DNA of 64,000 bases from Erysipelotrichaceae bacterium (GTDB lineage Bacteria > Bacillota_I > Bacilli_A > Erysipelotrichales > Erysipelotrichaceae). The translations under genes were made by a program, and so were the position numbers. Positions within the stretch are counted from its first letter, which is position 1. Each line of letters begins with the position of its first letter. This document shows positions 51,807 through 60,645 of the stretch, in pieces. Location: assembly GCA_017512285.1 (NCBI GenBank), contig JAFWGU010000023.1, positions 62,001 to 126,000 on the forward strand, written 5' to 3'. The notes beneath the pieces are model-generated. The model was given only the letters and a program-made list of their open reading frames with translations, was not told where the DNA came from and made no database searches.

Positions 51807-52005
51807 CCGTCTTCTCCAGATTGCCGGAAAGATCATTCAATCTGTCTGAGAACATCTGCAGTTTCTTATTGCAGAATTCAGCCAGCTTAAGACCCTCTTC
51901 ATAAAGTTTCAGACCCTCATCAAGAGTACACTCATTCTTCTGAATGATTCCCGTAATTTCCTCAAGCCTCTTCATGGCTTCCTCAAAAGTCAGTTCTCTA
52001 TCCAT
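51799..52005 (-). CDS. xseB: Exodeoxyribonuclease VII small subunit
   Basis: A 68-aa coiled protein forming ExoVII with XseA. LTFEEAMKRLEEIT, LDEGLKLYEEGLKL and CNKKLQ are the family pattern. AGGAGG lies 8 nt before ATG 52005 and only 2 nt before the ATG at 52011, favouring the former. Overlaps xseA by 8 nt and ispA by 8 nt. Confidence 0.95.
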   Translation of the reverse strand: MDRELTFEEAMKRLEEITGIIQKNECTLDEGLKLYEEGLKLAEFCNKKLQMFSDRLNDLSGNLEKTDE

Positions 52006-53329
52006 TCTCATGTCCTCCTAATGGTTTGCAGTCTATGGTTCCATCCGCCAGGGTAACGGTGACGTTTCTTTCATAGTCAACATCCCTGACAGATCTGATA
52101 ACTCTGTCAGCCTGTCTGGTCACTGAGTATCCTCTCTGTAATGTCTTCAATGGACTCAGACTGTCCAGCAGATTTATGCTGTTGACGAATTCGCATTTCT
52201 TTCTGTCCAGAAAACTCCGGGCAGATCCGGCAAGCATCTTTCTGTCTGTGGCGAGATCAGCAGAATTTCTCTGGGTCCTGTTTTCAATCGCCTTCTGCAT
52301 GTATTCACATTCTCTTGCGATTTCATCAGTATATCTGTCCACATTCTTGCTCATGGCCAGATATATGATGTTCCTGTAATTATCAAGTTTTATCTTCTGC
52401 TGGCTGAATCTTTCCGCGAACGCGTCCAGTTTCATGTTCATGTAATCCAGATTCTGATACAAACTGCTCAGATTGTTCTCCAGTACGGTTTTCATCAGAT
52501 TCTGATAATTGCCGATTCTGTTTCTTACTTCCTGCTGATCAGGAGTTGCGAACGTAGCAGCTGCGGTAGGCGTTGCTGCTCTTACGTCAGCTACCAGATC
52601 TGCAATCGTTACGTCTATTTCATGTCCGATGCCGGTAATTACCGGTGTTCGGCATTCATATATTGCTCTGGCGATCTTCTCGTCATTGAAACACCACAGA
52701 TCATCTACGCTACCGCCTCCTCTTGCCAGGATTATCGTATCCGAATTCGTCTCATCAGCCTTTTTAAGCGCGTTTACGACACTTTCTATGGCTTCCTTGC
52801 CCTGGACTACGGCATAGACTTCATTGAGCTTAGCCAGCGGCCAGCGGCGTGATACGGTGATCCTGATGTCCTGAAGGGCTGCGGTGTTGGCTCCCGTAAC
52901 CACGGCTATGCTGGTAGGGTATTCACAGATCTTCTTCTTGCGGCTTTCATCAAAGTAGCCAAGCGGTTCAAGCTTCTTTCTGGTCTTTTCAAACTGGATG
53001 TAGAACATGCCCTGACCGGCAAGTTTCATTTCCGTTACGACCAGCTGCAGTTCCCCACGGTTTTCGTATACGTTAACAGTGCCGGTGACAATAACAGTGT
53101 CCCCTTCCTCGGGATTGAATTCAACGGCATTGTTATAGCCCTTGAACATTGCACACTTGATGCTTGCCCCGGCATCCTTCAAAGTAAAATACCAATGGCC
53201 GCTTCCCCTGTAACTGCTGAAATTGCCCAGTTCACCCTGGACCTTTACATTACGCAAGTTACTGTCAAATGTCAGCTTGTTCTTAACATAACCGACTAAC
53301 TGGGTAATTGACCATATGGTATTTGTCAT
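51998..53329 (-). CDS. xseA: Exodeoxyribonuclease VII large subunit
   Basis: Catalytic subunit of a single-strand exonuclease in DNA repair. 443 aa: N-terminal OB fold (residues 1-100, GELGNFSSYRGSGHWYFTLKD), catalytic domain with ILARGGGSVDDLWCFNDE near 206-223 and GIGHEIDVTIADLVADVRAATPTAAA near 242-267, then coiled coil and a short C-terminal strand domain. Its ATG overlaps the nusB stop (ATGA). folD, often found between nusB and xseA, is absent. Confidence 0.96.
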   Translation of the reverse strand: MTNTIWSITQLVGYVKNKLTFDSNLRNVKVQGELGNFSSYRGSGHWYFTLKDAGASIKCAMFKGYNNAVEFNPEEGDTVIVTGTVNVYENRGELQLVVTEMKLAGQGMFYIQFEKTRKKLEPLGYFDESRKKKICEYPTSIAVVTGANTAALQDIRITVSRRWPLAKLNEVYAVVQGKEAIESVVNALKKADETNSDTIILARGGGSVDDLWCFNDEKIARAIYECRTPVITGIGHEIDVTIADLVADVRAATPTAAATFATPDQQEVRNRIGNYQNLMKTVLENNLSSLYQNLDYMNMKLDAFAERFSQQKIKLDNYRNIIYLAMSKNVDRYTDEIARECEYMQKAIENRTQRNSADLATDRKMLAGSARSFLDRKKCEFVNSINLLDSLSPLKTLQRGYSVTRQADRVIRSVRDVDYERNVTVTLADGTIDCKPLGGHENG

Positions 53330-53706
53330 ATCTGATCTAAGACTCCGTTTATAAGTTTTGGCGCATCATCATCGCAGTATTTCTTGGCGATCTCCACCGC
53401 CTCATTGATGATGACTGCCCTGTCCGTATTTCCATGGACCAGCTCCTCGGCACTCATCAGAAGAATTGCCTTTTCAATGTAGCCGAGTCTGTCATAATCC
53501 CAGGTTGGTGTCAGGTGCGTCTTTATGACTTCCTCCAGCTCATCCTGGTCCTTTAGAGTATTTACGGTATTCTCGACAATAAAAGATATCGATTTCTTGT
53601 CATCGATATCAAGATTGTCATCGAAAATATCGTCCATTGACTTTTCCGTCAGCAGATACTGATAGATGCAAGTCATAACCTTTATTCTCTGATCACGTCT
53701 TTTCAT
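53326..53706 (-). CDS. nusB: Transcription antitermination protein NusB
   Basis: Binds boxA RNA with S10 in rRNA antitermination. 126 aa, all helical: MKRRDQRIKVMTCIYQYL at the N-terminus, then DRLGYIEKAILLMSAEEL, and VIINEAVEIAKKYCDDDAPKLINGVLDQI at the C-terminus, the most conserved block. Between asp23 and xseA with a 4-nt overlap to xseA. Confidence 0.95.
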   Translation of the reverse strand: MKRRDQRIKVMTCIYQYLLTEKSMDDIFDDNLDIDDKKSISFIVENTVNTLKDQDELEEVIKTHLTPTWDYDRLGYIEKAILLMSAEELVHGNTDRAVIINEAVEIAKKYCDDDAPKLINGVLDQI

Positions 53707-53714
53707 AAAAATCC

Positions 53715-54053
53715 CTATTTGATGTAGAAACCTACCACATTTACATTAACTACAACGTTCCTGAAACTGGTCATGAAGGCGATTGCCTCATGGACCTTTT
53801 CCTGAACCTCATTTGATATTTCATTGATGTTGACGCCGGTAGATATCAGGATGTTTACGTTTACGACGATGTTATCCTTGACGACCTTGCAGCTGACGGG
53901 CTTTGCGAAGTAATTCTTACCCGTAGGAGCCATTCTGACGTCCTTTATTTCCTCGATACACAGAGCAGCGATTGATTCAAAGACATTCTTGGACAATCCG
54001 GTAATGCCAAGTGTTTTTTCATCATTTTTTGAAACAATATATTCTGTTGCCAT
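53715..54053 (-). CDS. Asp23/Gls24-family protein
   Basis: A 112-aa DUF322 protein: GITGLSKNVFESIAALCIEEI, VNVNILISTGVNINEISNEVQEKV and a conserved beta C-terminus. Members act in cell-envelope homeostasis. GAGGTGA precedes ATG 54053; an in-frame GTG at 54062 falls inside the ribosome site and is rejected. First gene of the operon running to recN, with a TATTAT-like box upstream. Confidence 0.92.
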   Translation of the reverse strand: MATEYIVSKNDEKTLGITGLSKNVFESIAALCIEEIKDVRMAPTGKNYFAKPVSCKVVKDNIVVNVNILISTGVNINEISNEVQEKVHEAIAFMTSFRNVVVNVNVVGFYIK

Positions 54054-54107
54054 CGTTATCACCTCTTTATTAATAATATCATACTTATGACCCTGTTTAC
54101 AATTTTG

Positions 54108-54854
54108 CTAAACCTCATTGATGAATTCAATGCGCCTTATGTTTTCCTCATCATTGACCATTATGTAGCCCCATTTTATGCCGGTGATCCTTCTGTCGCC
54201 ATTTATGATGGTGCTGAATACCCCTTCCTTGGGGATGACGTTGTCTTTACTCAGGAATCTGTTTCCCCTGACATATCCGTCAATTACGTAATTATGGCCC
54301 AGCAATCTGTTTGCTTCATTGATCCTGCCGCGGTATATCAGGGAAATGATCCGGCTGGAAGATATCTTTTTGCCTCCGTCTTCAATCGGGTCGACCATCT
54401 CAACTTCAAAGCGTCTGATCTCGCTGTTTTTAAGAGTATTGGCATTGCCTCTTCCCATGTGTCCGAACGAGAAGTCAAATCCGAAGATCAGATAGGCAAT
54501 GCTCATGTTATTGAGATACCTGATGAACTTATCAGTTTTCATTTCAATCAGCGTCATGTTGAATCTCAGAACGTAGGCATAGTCAATTCCTGCCTTATCA
54601 ATATATTCAAGCTTCTGGTCTAGATTCATTACATGCTTGTTTCTGATGCCAGGATCTTCATTCTTCCTGAACAGATCTGAAGAATACTGATCGAAGGTAA
54701 TGACCGCACTCTTGAGGTTTCTCTCCTTAGCAACTTCAAGTACCCTTCTGACCAGTTCCTGATGTCCTCTGTGAAAGCCGTCAAAACCGCCTATGCAGGC
54801 GACGGTTCTTCTGAGCAGCTGTGGGTTTTCATAATCCAGGTATACAGTCTTCAT
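54108..54854 (-). CDS. ribF: RibF-like FAD synthetase with truncated riboflavin kinase domain
   Basis: Full RibF (about 310 aa) makes FMN and FAD. This 248-aa version has the adenylyltransferase half: IGGFDGFHRGHQEL near residues 18-31 and ISSSRIISLI near 158-167. The kinase half is cut down: after GYVRGN the Gly-Arg, GFPTAN and following loop are missing, the frame goes straight to PKEGVFS, and it ends at IRRIEFINEV before the catalytic Glu segment. Kinase activity looks lost; FMN would then be needed from another kinase. Start ATG 54854 shares its A with the truB stop (TAATG). Confidence 0.82.
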   Translation of the reverse strand: MKTVYLDYENPQLLRRTVACIGGFDGFHRGHQELVRRVLEVAKERNLKSAVITFDQYSSDLFRKNEDPGIRNKHVMNLDQKLEYIDKAGIDYAYVLRFNMTLIEMKTDKFIRYLNNMSIAYLIFGFDFSFGHMGRGNANTLKNSEIRRFEVEMVDPIEDGGKKISSSRIISLIYRGRINEANRLLGHNYVIDGYVRGNRFLSKDNVIPKEGVFSTIINGDRRITGIKWGYIMVNDEENIRRIEFINEV

Positions 54855-55705
54855 TACCAAAGCCCTCTCTTGCTGGCATAAATGCCGTTATCAGTAATTC
54901 TTTCATAGGCAGCGATGATCTTACCGCTGTTCACGATGAAAATCAGATCCTCATCGCAGTCAATCTGTATTTTCTTGCCGTCATATATGGGCTTAAGCTC
55001 CTCAATTTCCACGTATGGATAGCCTGAGAGTATCTCATAGGTGCTTATGAAAGTGACGGAATCATCGATGTTTTCAAGCTCATAACAGTCTTTCAGGGTA
55101 TATCTGTCGATCGCTGTCCTGATCAAAGACTTCATGGTGCCTGCATTGTTCAGCTTTCTGCTCAGATCTTCGCAGACTGTACGAACATATGTACCGCTGG
55201 AACATCTGATTCTGAATCTTATCTCATCTCTGCCATTGAAATCAAGCAGTTCAAGTTCATAGATGTTTATGTCGACCGGATCTCTCTCGATCTCAATGTC
55301 TTCTCTGGCAAGCTCATATAGTTTTCTGCCGTTTATCTTCTTGGCAGAATACATAGGCGGGATCTGTTTCTGAGGGCCTGTCATTTCCAACAGGGCCTTC
55401 CTGATGGCTTCTTCAGATACCGGACAGATTTCTCTTTCCTCAACAACAGTACCCGTAATATCTGATGTATCGGTTCTGATGCCAAGTTTCAGTTCTGCAA
55501 CATACTCCTTATCATGTTCAACTATGTACGGAAGTATCTTGGTGGCCTTTCCAACCGTCAGCATCATTACACCGCTGGCCAATGGATCAAGTGTTCCCGT
55601 ATGGCCAACCTTTTGAGTATTTAACTTTCTTCTTATCTTCATCACCAGGTCATGACTTGTTATTCCTGACGGCTTGTCAACCAGTAAAATTCCCGCTTTT
55701 TCCAT
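54854..55705 (-). CDS. truB: tRNA pseudouridine-55 synthase
   Basis: Makes pseudouridine 55 in the T loop of tRNAs. 283 aa: GILLVDKPSGITSHDLV near residues 5-21, GHTGTLDPLASGVMML near 35-50 with the catalytic Asp, SAKKINGRKLYELAR near 123-137, and CSSGTYVRTVCEDL near 174-187. Its ATG has no Shine-Dalgarno; an extended box TGC-TAATAT ends 6 nt before it, so a leaderless mRNA is likely. Co-transcribed with ribF, the usual Bacillota pair, and divergent from ispH. Confidence 0.95.
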   Translation of the reverse strand: MEKAGILLVDKPSGITSHDLVMKIRRKLNTQKVGHTGTLDPLASGVMMLTVGKATKILPYIVEHDKEYVAELKLGIRTDTSDITGTVVEEREICPVSEEAIRKALLEMTGPQKQIPPMYSAKKINGRKLYELAREDIEIERDPVDINIYELELLDFNGRDEIRFRIRCSSGTYVRTVCEDLSRKLNNAGTMKSLIRTAIDRYTLKDCYELENIDDSVTFISTYEILSGYPYVEIEELKPIYDGKKIQIDCDEDLIFIVNSGKIIAAYERITDNGIYASKRGLW

Positions 55706-55720
55706 GCTGTAATATTAGCA
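55706..55720 (-). promoter_or_regulatory. Extended -10 directly before the truB ATG (leaderless)
   Basis: Minus strand TGC-TAATAT (55720-55712), TACAGC, ATG at 55705. Confidence 0.55.
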
Positions 55721-55745
55721 TAATTGAAGCTTTTTTGAAATATTG

Positions 55746-55751
55746 TATAAT
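55746..55751 (+). promoter_or_regulatory. -10 box of ispH
   Basis: TATAAT ending 16 nt before ATG 55768, giving a leader of about 10 nt that holds GGTGATC. Confidence 0.5.
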
Positions 55752-55767
55752 TTGGATGGTGATCAAT

Positions 55768-56667
55768 ATGGAAGTCAGAAGAGTTGTTCCGTCAGGATAC
55801 TGCCAGGGTGTTGTTTCGGCAATCAGAAAGGTTCAGGAAACAGTTGAAAAGTATCCGGATAAGAAAGTATATGTCTTGGGCATGATCGTGCACAACCGTT
55901 TCATCGTGGAAGCCTTCAGACAGCTGAATGTTATTACTCTTGATGATTCAGACAAAACCAGAGAAGAGCTTCTGGACTCCATAGAGGACGGTGTGGTCGT
56001 ATTTACCGCTCACGGCATATCTGACCAGATCAAGCAGAAAGCCCTTGCCAGAGGCCTTACAGTCGTTGACGCAGCCTGCAAGTATGTTCTGAAGAATCTT
56101 TCTCTTATCAGGGAATACCTTAATGACGGATACTCGATCATCTACATCGGCAAGAAGAAGCATCCGGAATCAGAGGCTGCCCTTTCCATCAGTGAAGACA
56201 TTCACCTTGTCACTTCATTGAGTGACACTGAGAAGCTCAACATCACTAATTCCAGAATAATGGTCACCAATCAGACGACAATGTCAGTATATGACGTCAG
56301 TGAATACATAGAGGCAATCAGGATGAAGTATCCTCAGGCAGTAATACTTGAGGAGATCTGCGATGCAACAAAGCAGAGACAGAATGCCGTGATGAATGTC
56401 ACGGATGCTGATACCCTGATCATCGTCGGAGATCCCAACAGCAACAATACCGCTCAGCTTACCCGCCTGGGCAGAAAGAACGGCATCAGAAGAGTCATTC
56501 AGATCGAAACTGCCGCAGAACTTGAGGGCATGGAATTTGCACCAGAGGAAAGAATTGCCGTCACTTCCGGCGCCAGCACACCCAGATATCTTACTGATAA
56601 CGTCATTGAATATCTTAAGACGCAGGATCCGACTTATCTTAAGACAGATATTTCCAGAATACTTTAA
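55768..56667 (+). CDS. ispH: 4-hydroxy-3-methylbut-2-enyl diphosphate reductase
   Basis: Last step of the MEP isoprenoid pathway, an iron-sulfur enzyme. 299 aa with all three cluster Cys (PSGYCQGV, DAACKYV, EEICDAT), the substrate His of AHGIS, the Glu of KHPESE, the TNQTT loop and GASTP near the end. Although DAACKYV departs from the usual DATCPLV, the ligands are intact. GGTGATC precedes ATG 55768. Its presence shows that the MEP pathway exists, which matters for the DXS-like pseudoenzyme 5 kb away. Confidence 0.93.
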   Translation: MEVRRVVPSGYCQGVVSAIRKVQETVEKYPDKKVYVLGMIVHNRFIVEAFRQLNVITLDDSDKTREELLDSIEDGVVVFTAHGISDQIKQKALARGLTVVDAACKYVLKNLSLIREYLNDGYSIIYIGKKKHPESEAALSISEDIHLVTSLSDTEKLNITNSRIMVTNQTTMSVYDVSEYIEAIRMKYPQAVILEEICDATKQRQNAVMNVTDADTLIIVGDPNSNNTAQLTRLGRKNGIRRVIQIETAAELEGMEFAPEERIAVTSGASTPRYLTDNVIEYLKTQDPTYLKTDISRIL

Positions 56668-56690
56668 AAGCAGCTCACGCTGCTTTTCTT
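56666..56690. terminator. Bidirectional terminator between ispH and the MATE gene
   Basis: Perfect 9-bp stem AAAAGCAGC/GCTGCTTTT with a TCAC loop. Confidence 0.85.
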
Positions 56691-58031
56691 TTAGAATTCT
56701 CTTTCCCTTCTTCTGATTCTGATGATGTAGAAGGCATAGACACCGGCTAAGGTCAAGGCCCAGGCAAACGGATAGCCATAATAGACTACGTAGATTGAAT
56801 TGAATATCTTCATTCCGATGAACAGGTATATCTGTCTTATGACTACCATGCACATTAATGAAATGATCATTACGGTCCTTGAGAAACCATAACCCCTTAC
56901 AACGCCAGTATAAACGCTGTTTATGCCCAGAACGATGTACAGCGGAACAATGGCTCTTACCATGTCGACACCGTATTCTATGACAGCCGGATCGTTATTG
57001 AAGATGGTGATCAGCTGGGGAGCAAAGATGAATGACGGCAAGGCAATGCCTATTACCGCAATTGTCGTAATGATGTTACCGATCCTTATGCCCTGATGAA
57101 CTCTGTCCTGTCTTTTTGCACCGAGGTTCTGGGAAACATAGGTAGTTATCGCCAGACCGATGGACTGGGAAGGCATTGAGGCAAAGTTGTCGACTTTCTG
57201 CGCAGCACCAACGCCGGCAATGGCGTCAGAGCCGAACATGTTGACATATCTCTGAATGAAGACATTTGAGAAGGATATAATACATGTCTGCAGACCGGCA
57301 GGCAAGCCAACGCTGATGACTTCCTTCAGCGTCTTCATGTCGATCTTAAGATCCTTTATTACAAGCTTATAGACGTCATCTGTTCTTGACAGCTTTATGA
57401 ATACCAGGATACATGACAGTACCTGGGATACGATAGTTGCCGTAGCTACACCGGAAACACCCATTCCCAGGTAGGCAACAAGCACGATATCCAGTACGAT
57501 GTTCGTGATCGAAGACAGTACCAAATAGATGAACGGTGAACGGGAGTCACCTACGGAACGCAGCACTGAACTTGATACGTTGTATATTGAAGTAAACAGA
57601 CATCCGATCAGATACAGCCTGAGGTATATAAGTGCCTGTTCATAAACGTCCTGAGGACAGTTGACAGCCCGTAATAACATCGGTGAAATGACCTGCCCTA
57701 CCAGAGCCATGAATATGCCGGAGATGATTGAGAACATGATGCAGGTATGGATCGCAACATGCAGCTTATCATATTTTCTGGCGCCAAAGCTTCTTGACAG
57801 GATGACGGTAACACCGGTAGCCAGACCGGTAAAGAAGCCTACTACGACGTTGGAAATAACGGAGGAACTGGTTACGGCTCCCAATGCGGCCTTGCCGACA
57901 TACTGACCGACAACGGCACTGTCTACGCTGTTATACAGGTTCTGGAACAGATACCCCAGAAAAATCGGTATTGAAAAGTTGATCAGTCCCTTGCTGATGC
58001 TGCCCTTGGACAGGTCCTTTGTCTTTACCAT
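56691..58031 (-). CDS. MATE-family efflux transporter
   Basis: A 446-aa integral membrane protein with about 12 spans, the MATE/NorM drug-sodium antiporter fold. KGLINFSIPIFLGYLFQNLYNSVD at the N-terminus and the internal duplication around residue 235 (EVISVGLPAGLQTCIISFSNVFIQRYVN) are typical; QSIGLAITTYVSQNLGA repeats the first-half motif. Substrate unknown; flavin, drug or peptide export are all possible. GGGAGGAG precedes the ATG. Monocistronic. Confidence 0.92.
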   Translation of the reverse strand: MVKTKDLSKGSISKGLINFSIPIFLGYLFQNLYNSVDSAVVGQYVGKAALGAVTSSSVISNVVVGFFTGLATGVTVILSRSFGARKYDKLHVAIHTCIMFSIISGIFMALVGQVISPMLLRAVNCPQDVYEQALIYLRLYLIGCLFTSIYNVSSSVLRSVGDSRSPFIYLVLSSITNIVLDIVLVAYLGMGVSGVATATIVSQVLSCILVFIKLSRTDDVYKLVIKDLKIDMKTLKEVISVGLPAGLQTCIISFSNVFIQRYVNMFGSDAIAGVGAAQKVDNFASMPSQSIGLAITTYVSQNLGAKRQDRVHQGIRIGNIITTIAVIGIALPSFIFAPQLITIFNNDPAVIEYGVDMVRAIVPLYIVLGINSVYTGVVRGYGFSRTVMIISLMCMVVIRQIYLFIGMKIFNSIYVVYYGYPFAWALTLAGVYAFYIIRIRRREREF

Positions 58032-58105
58032 TGCTGCTCCTCCCTTCCCCGTTTATTTGTGATATTTTAACTTATTTGGTTAATTAATGATAGTCATTAA
58101 ACCGG

Positions 58106-58131
58106 AAAAAATACCTGAATCGATCAGGTAT
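58106..58131 (-). terminator. Intrinsic terminator of the SAM hydrolase/ECF unit
   Basis: 8-bp stem ATACCTGA/TCAGGTAT, 5-nt loop, and an A run on the plus strand giving the U tract for the minus strand. Confidence 0.75.
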
Positions 58132-58970
58132 CATTCCTTTGTCATTGTGATCTTCCAGTCTTTGCCTACGCCTATGTGATATACTTCGGCAAATGATTCC
58201 TGGTTAATTGCCACAGCCATGTGATAGGCGCTGTTCATGTAAATTACAGGCTCCCCTATCTCAACGTCAGCAAACGACTTGCCGTAGTTGATCAGGCTGG
58301 AATAGACCTTTACGCCCTTGTGGAAGATCTCTACTCTTACATTGTCAGCCAGAGTAAAGCCGCAGGCCTTGAAGTCTTCATATGGAATCGAAGTCCAAAG
58401 TGAACCGAACCTTACATCCAGAATGTCTATCTGACCGAGAACACCGTTATCGATCTTATGACAGCCAAACAGTTCAAACACTACGATGTCATCTCTGTTC
58501 ATCAGAGATCCGACTTCTTCAAAGCTGATGACTCCGGATGCCAGTCTGGCTCCCGTATATGCATATACATCACGGCCATGGAAAGTATACGACAGTTCGG
58601 AATTCTTCAGTCTGTTTGTCGTCTCTTCGATTTCCCTGACCTCATCAATGCCGATGAATCTGCTGATGTGGGTCAAGGTACCGTTATCAGGAGTAACAAT
58701 GTACTGATTTGTCACGGTTCTGGCTACGACAGATTTTCTGCTTGATCCTACTCCCGGGTCAACAACTGATACGAATACCGTTCCCTCCGGCCAGTAGTTT
58801 ATAGCCTGATGCAGACGGTAGGATGCGTCAAAGATGTTGTACTGCGGAATGTTATGGGTCAGATGTCTGATGTTGAGATTGATGTCCACGGAGAAAGCCA
58901 CGCCTTCCATGGCGCTTATTGCCCCGTCATCAAGACCGAAATCGGTCATGAATACCAATAGCTTATTCAT
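58131..58970 (-). CDS. SAM hydroxide adenosyltransferase (DUF62), copy 2
   Basis: A 279-aa PF01887 protein. Family members split S-adenosylmethionine with water to adenosine and methionine. MTDFGLDDGAISAMEGV at 8-24, VSVVDPGVGSSRKSVV with the conserved Asp and Arg, VTPDNGTLTHI, and FHGRDVYAY with the conserved His are present, so the Asp-Arg-His set is intact. The C-terminal domain is an SH3-like barrel. It overlaps the first copy by 8 nt and the two are about half identical by eye. Last gene of the ECF transporter unit. Confidence 0.88.
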   Translation of the reverse strand: MNKLLVFMTDFGLDDGAISAMEGVAFSVDINLNIRHLTHNIPQYNIFDASYRLHQAINYWPEGTVFVSVVDPGVGSSRKSVVARTVTNQYIVTPDNGTLTHISRFIGIDEVREIEETTNRLKNSELSYTFHGRDVYAYTGARLASGVISFEEVGSLMNRDDIVVFELFGCHKIDNGVLGQIDILDVRFGSLWTSIPYEDFKACGFTLADNVRVEIFHKGVKVYSSLINYGKSFADVEIGEPVIYMNSAYHMAVAINQESFAEVYHIGVGKDWKITMTKE

Positions 58971-59808
58971 GCAGGAACTTCACCTCATATTCCTTTCCAT
59001 AGCTCAGGTCATAGTCCTGGCACAGATTGCCGACGACTTCCGCCAGCCCCATCTTGTTTATCTCATTGTTATATATCATTACACTGTGATCAGGTGCCTT
59101 GCCGAATGAATCATAGTACGGAATCTTCTGATCAAATACGGTTTCACCGTTTCTTGTTATGACGGTATGGATCTCATCTCCCATTCTGAATCCGGCCTTG
59201 AGGAAGTCACTTAACAGAATATTCGTCCACAGGTTACCGAAATTGGGGTCATTGATCTCAAACATGCCGGTAATACCCTCTTCAGTGATTCTTGGCTCAG
59301 CGATAGGATGACGCACTATCATAGATGTATCATATTCTTCCCCTACCTGCTCATAGCTTATGATACCGCCGGCCAGTCTGGCTGCGCAATAACCGAACAG
59401 ATCGCGTCCATGGAAAATGGATACGGCCCCGTTATCTTCCCTGTGCAGTCTGTTTATGGTCTCGTCGATCTTTCTGACGCTCTTAATGCCGAAGTATCTG
59501 TCAACATGGGTAAGAGATCCGTTATCAGGAGTTACGATGTAATAGCCGTTTTCCGTTTCAGCTACACAGGCGGTACGGCTTGTGCCGACACCCGGGTCAA
59601 CTACGGAGACGAATATCGTTCCCTTTGGCCAGAAGTCAATGTACTGATAAAGACGGTATGATGCGCTCCAGGTATCATACTGCGGGATCTCATGCGTAGC
59701 AGTGATTATCTCAATGTCACTGTCGACGCTCTTGACCACGCCGTACATGGCGGCTACCGCACCTTCCTTATATGTAAAGTCTGTCTGAAATACCAACATT
59801 TTCTTCAT
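58963..59808 (-). CDS. SAM hydroxide adenosyltransferase (DUF62), copy 1
   Basis: A 281-aa PF01887 paralogue of the following gene. FQTDFTYKEGAVAAMYGV at the N-terminus (the TDFG Gly and following Asp of copy 2 are replaced), VSVVDPGVGTSRTACV, VTPDNGSLTHV and FHGRDLFGY keep the Asp, Arg and His of the active site. The changed N-terminal loop may alter specificity. GAGGTAA precedes the ATG, 7 nt after ecfT. Two tandem copies beside a transporter suggest use of an imported adenosyl compound. Confidence 0.87.
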   Translation of the reverse strand: MKKMLVFQTDFTYKEGAVAAMYGVVKSVDSDIEIITATHEIPQYDTWSASYRLYQYIDFWPKGTIFVSVVDPGVGTSRTACVAETENGYYIVTPDNGSLTHVDRYFGIKSVRKIDETINRLHREDNGAVSIFHGRDLFGYCAARLAGGIISYEQVGEEYDTSMIVRHPIAEPRITEEGITGMFEINDPNFGNLWTNILLSDFLKAGFRMGDEIHTVITRNGETVFDQKIPYYDSFGKAPDHSVMIYNNEINKMGLAEVVGNLCQDYDLSYGKEYEVKFLHE

Positions 59809-59814
59809 GCTAAA

Positions 59815-60645
59815 TTACCTCACAAACGGATTATAAAGATTGTTTCCACCCTGATTGGTGATTATGAGACCACCTATCAGTATAACTGCACAGAATACGA
59901 TCATGGCGTAATCGGCAGCAGTCATTTTCTTCAATACGTACCAGGTACGCTTTTTCTTCTTGCCGAAGCTTCTCAGCTGCATTGAATTTGAGATCTCATC
60001 GATCCTGCTCAGACTGGTCAGTACCAGCGGCATCAGGATCTTGATTGAGTTCTTTATTCTTTCAGTAAATCTGACGTCCTTGCCCAGGGCTACGCCTCTG
60101 GCTTCCTGGGACTGAGATATCTCATGATAGTCCTTCTGGATGTCAGGTATGTAGCGCAGTGCCAGAGAGACGGAATAGCTGGCCTTATATGGAATGCCTA
60201 TGCTGTTCAAAGACGCGGCAAACTCGCTTGGATTAGTCGTAGAGATGAACAGAATGGCTATCGGGAAGCCAATTACATATTTCAATACGACATTGAACTG
60301 ATAGAAAAGCTGTTCAAGAGTTATGTAATATCTGCCCCATAAATGAGCAACAACCGTTCTGGAACCGTATAACTCACATCCGTATTCCGGGTTGAAGATG
60401 AACAGCAGAATGAAGTTAAGGGTCAGGAATACGGCCAGAAACGTGGTCATGACCCTGATTTCCCTAAGGCTGATCTTGCTGAGCAGAAAGCCTATTACTG
60501 ATAGAATGAACAGTGCGATGAGCACTCTTGTGTCAAATGAAGCTCCGCACAGAATGCTGAAGGTAAGGAATATTACCAGCTTCGTAGTGCCGGAAAGACG
60601 GTGAATGAAACTGTCCTTAGGTATGTAGTTAAGTACCTTATTCAT
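59815..60645 (-). CDS. ECF transporter transmembrane component EcfT
   Basis: A 276-aa CbiQ/EcfT protein with about five to six membrane spans. The coupling helices are SQSEARGVALG-like (EARG near residues 178-181) and LRSFG near 222-226, the second replacing the usual Ala-Arg-Gly type. It links the ATPase to the S component. GAAGGGA supports ATG 60645 and excludes 27 upstream codons that lie inside the ATPase gene; it overlaps that gene by 8 nt. Confidence 0.9.
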   Translation of the reverse strand: MNKVLNYIPKDSFIHRLSGTTKLVIFLTFSILCGASFDTRVLIALFILSVIGFLLSKISLREIRVMTTFLAVFLTLNFILLFIFNPEYGCELYGSRTVVAHLWGRYYITLEQLFYQFNVVLKYVIGFPIAILFISTTNPSEFAASLNSIGIPYKASYSVSLALRYIPDIQKDYHEISQSQEARGVALGKDVRFTERIKNSIKILMPLVLTSLSRIDEISNSMQLRSFGKKKKRTWYVLKKMTAADYAMIVFCAVILIGGLIITNQGGNNLYNPFVR

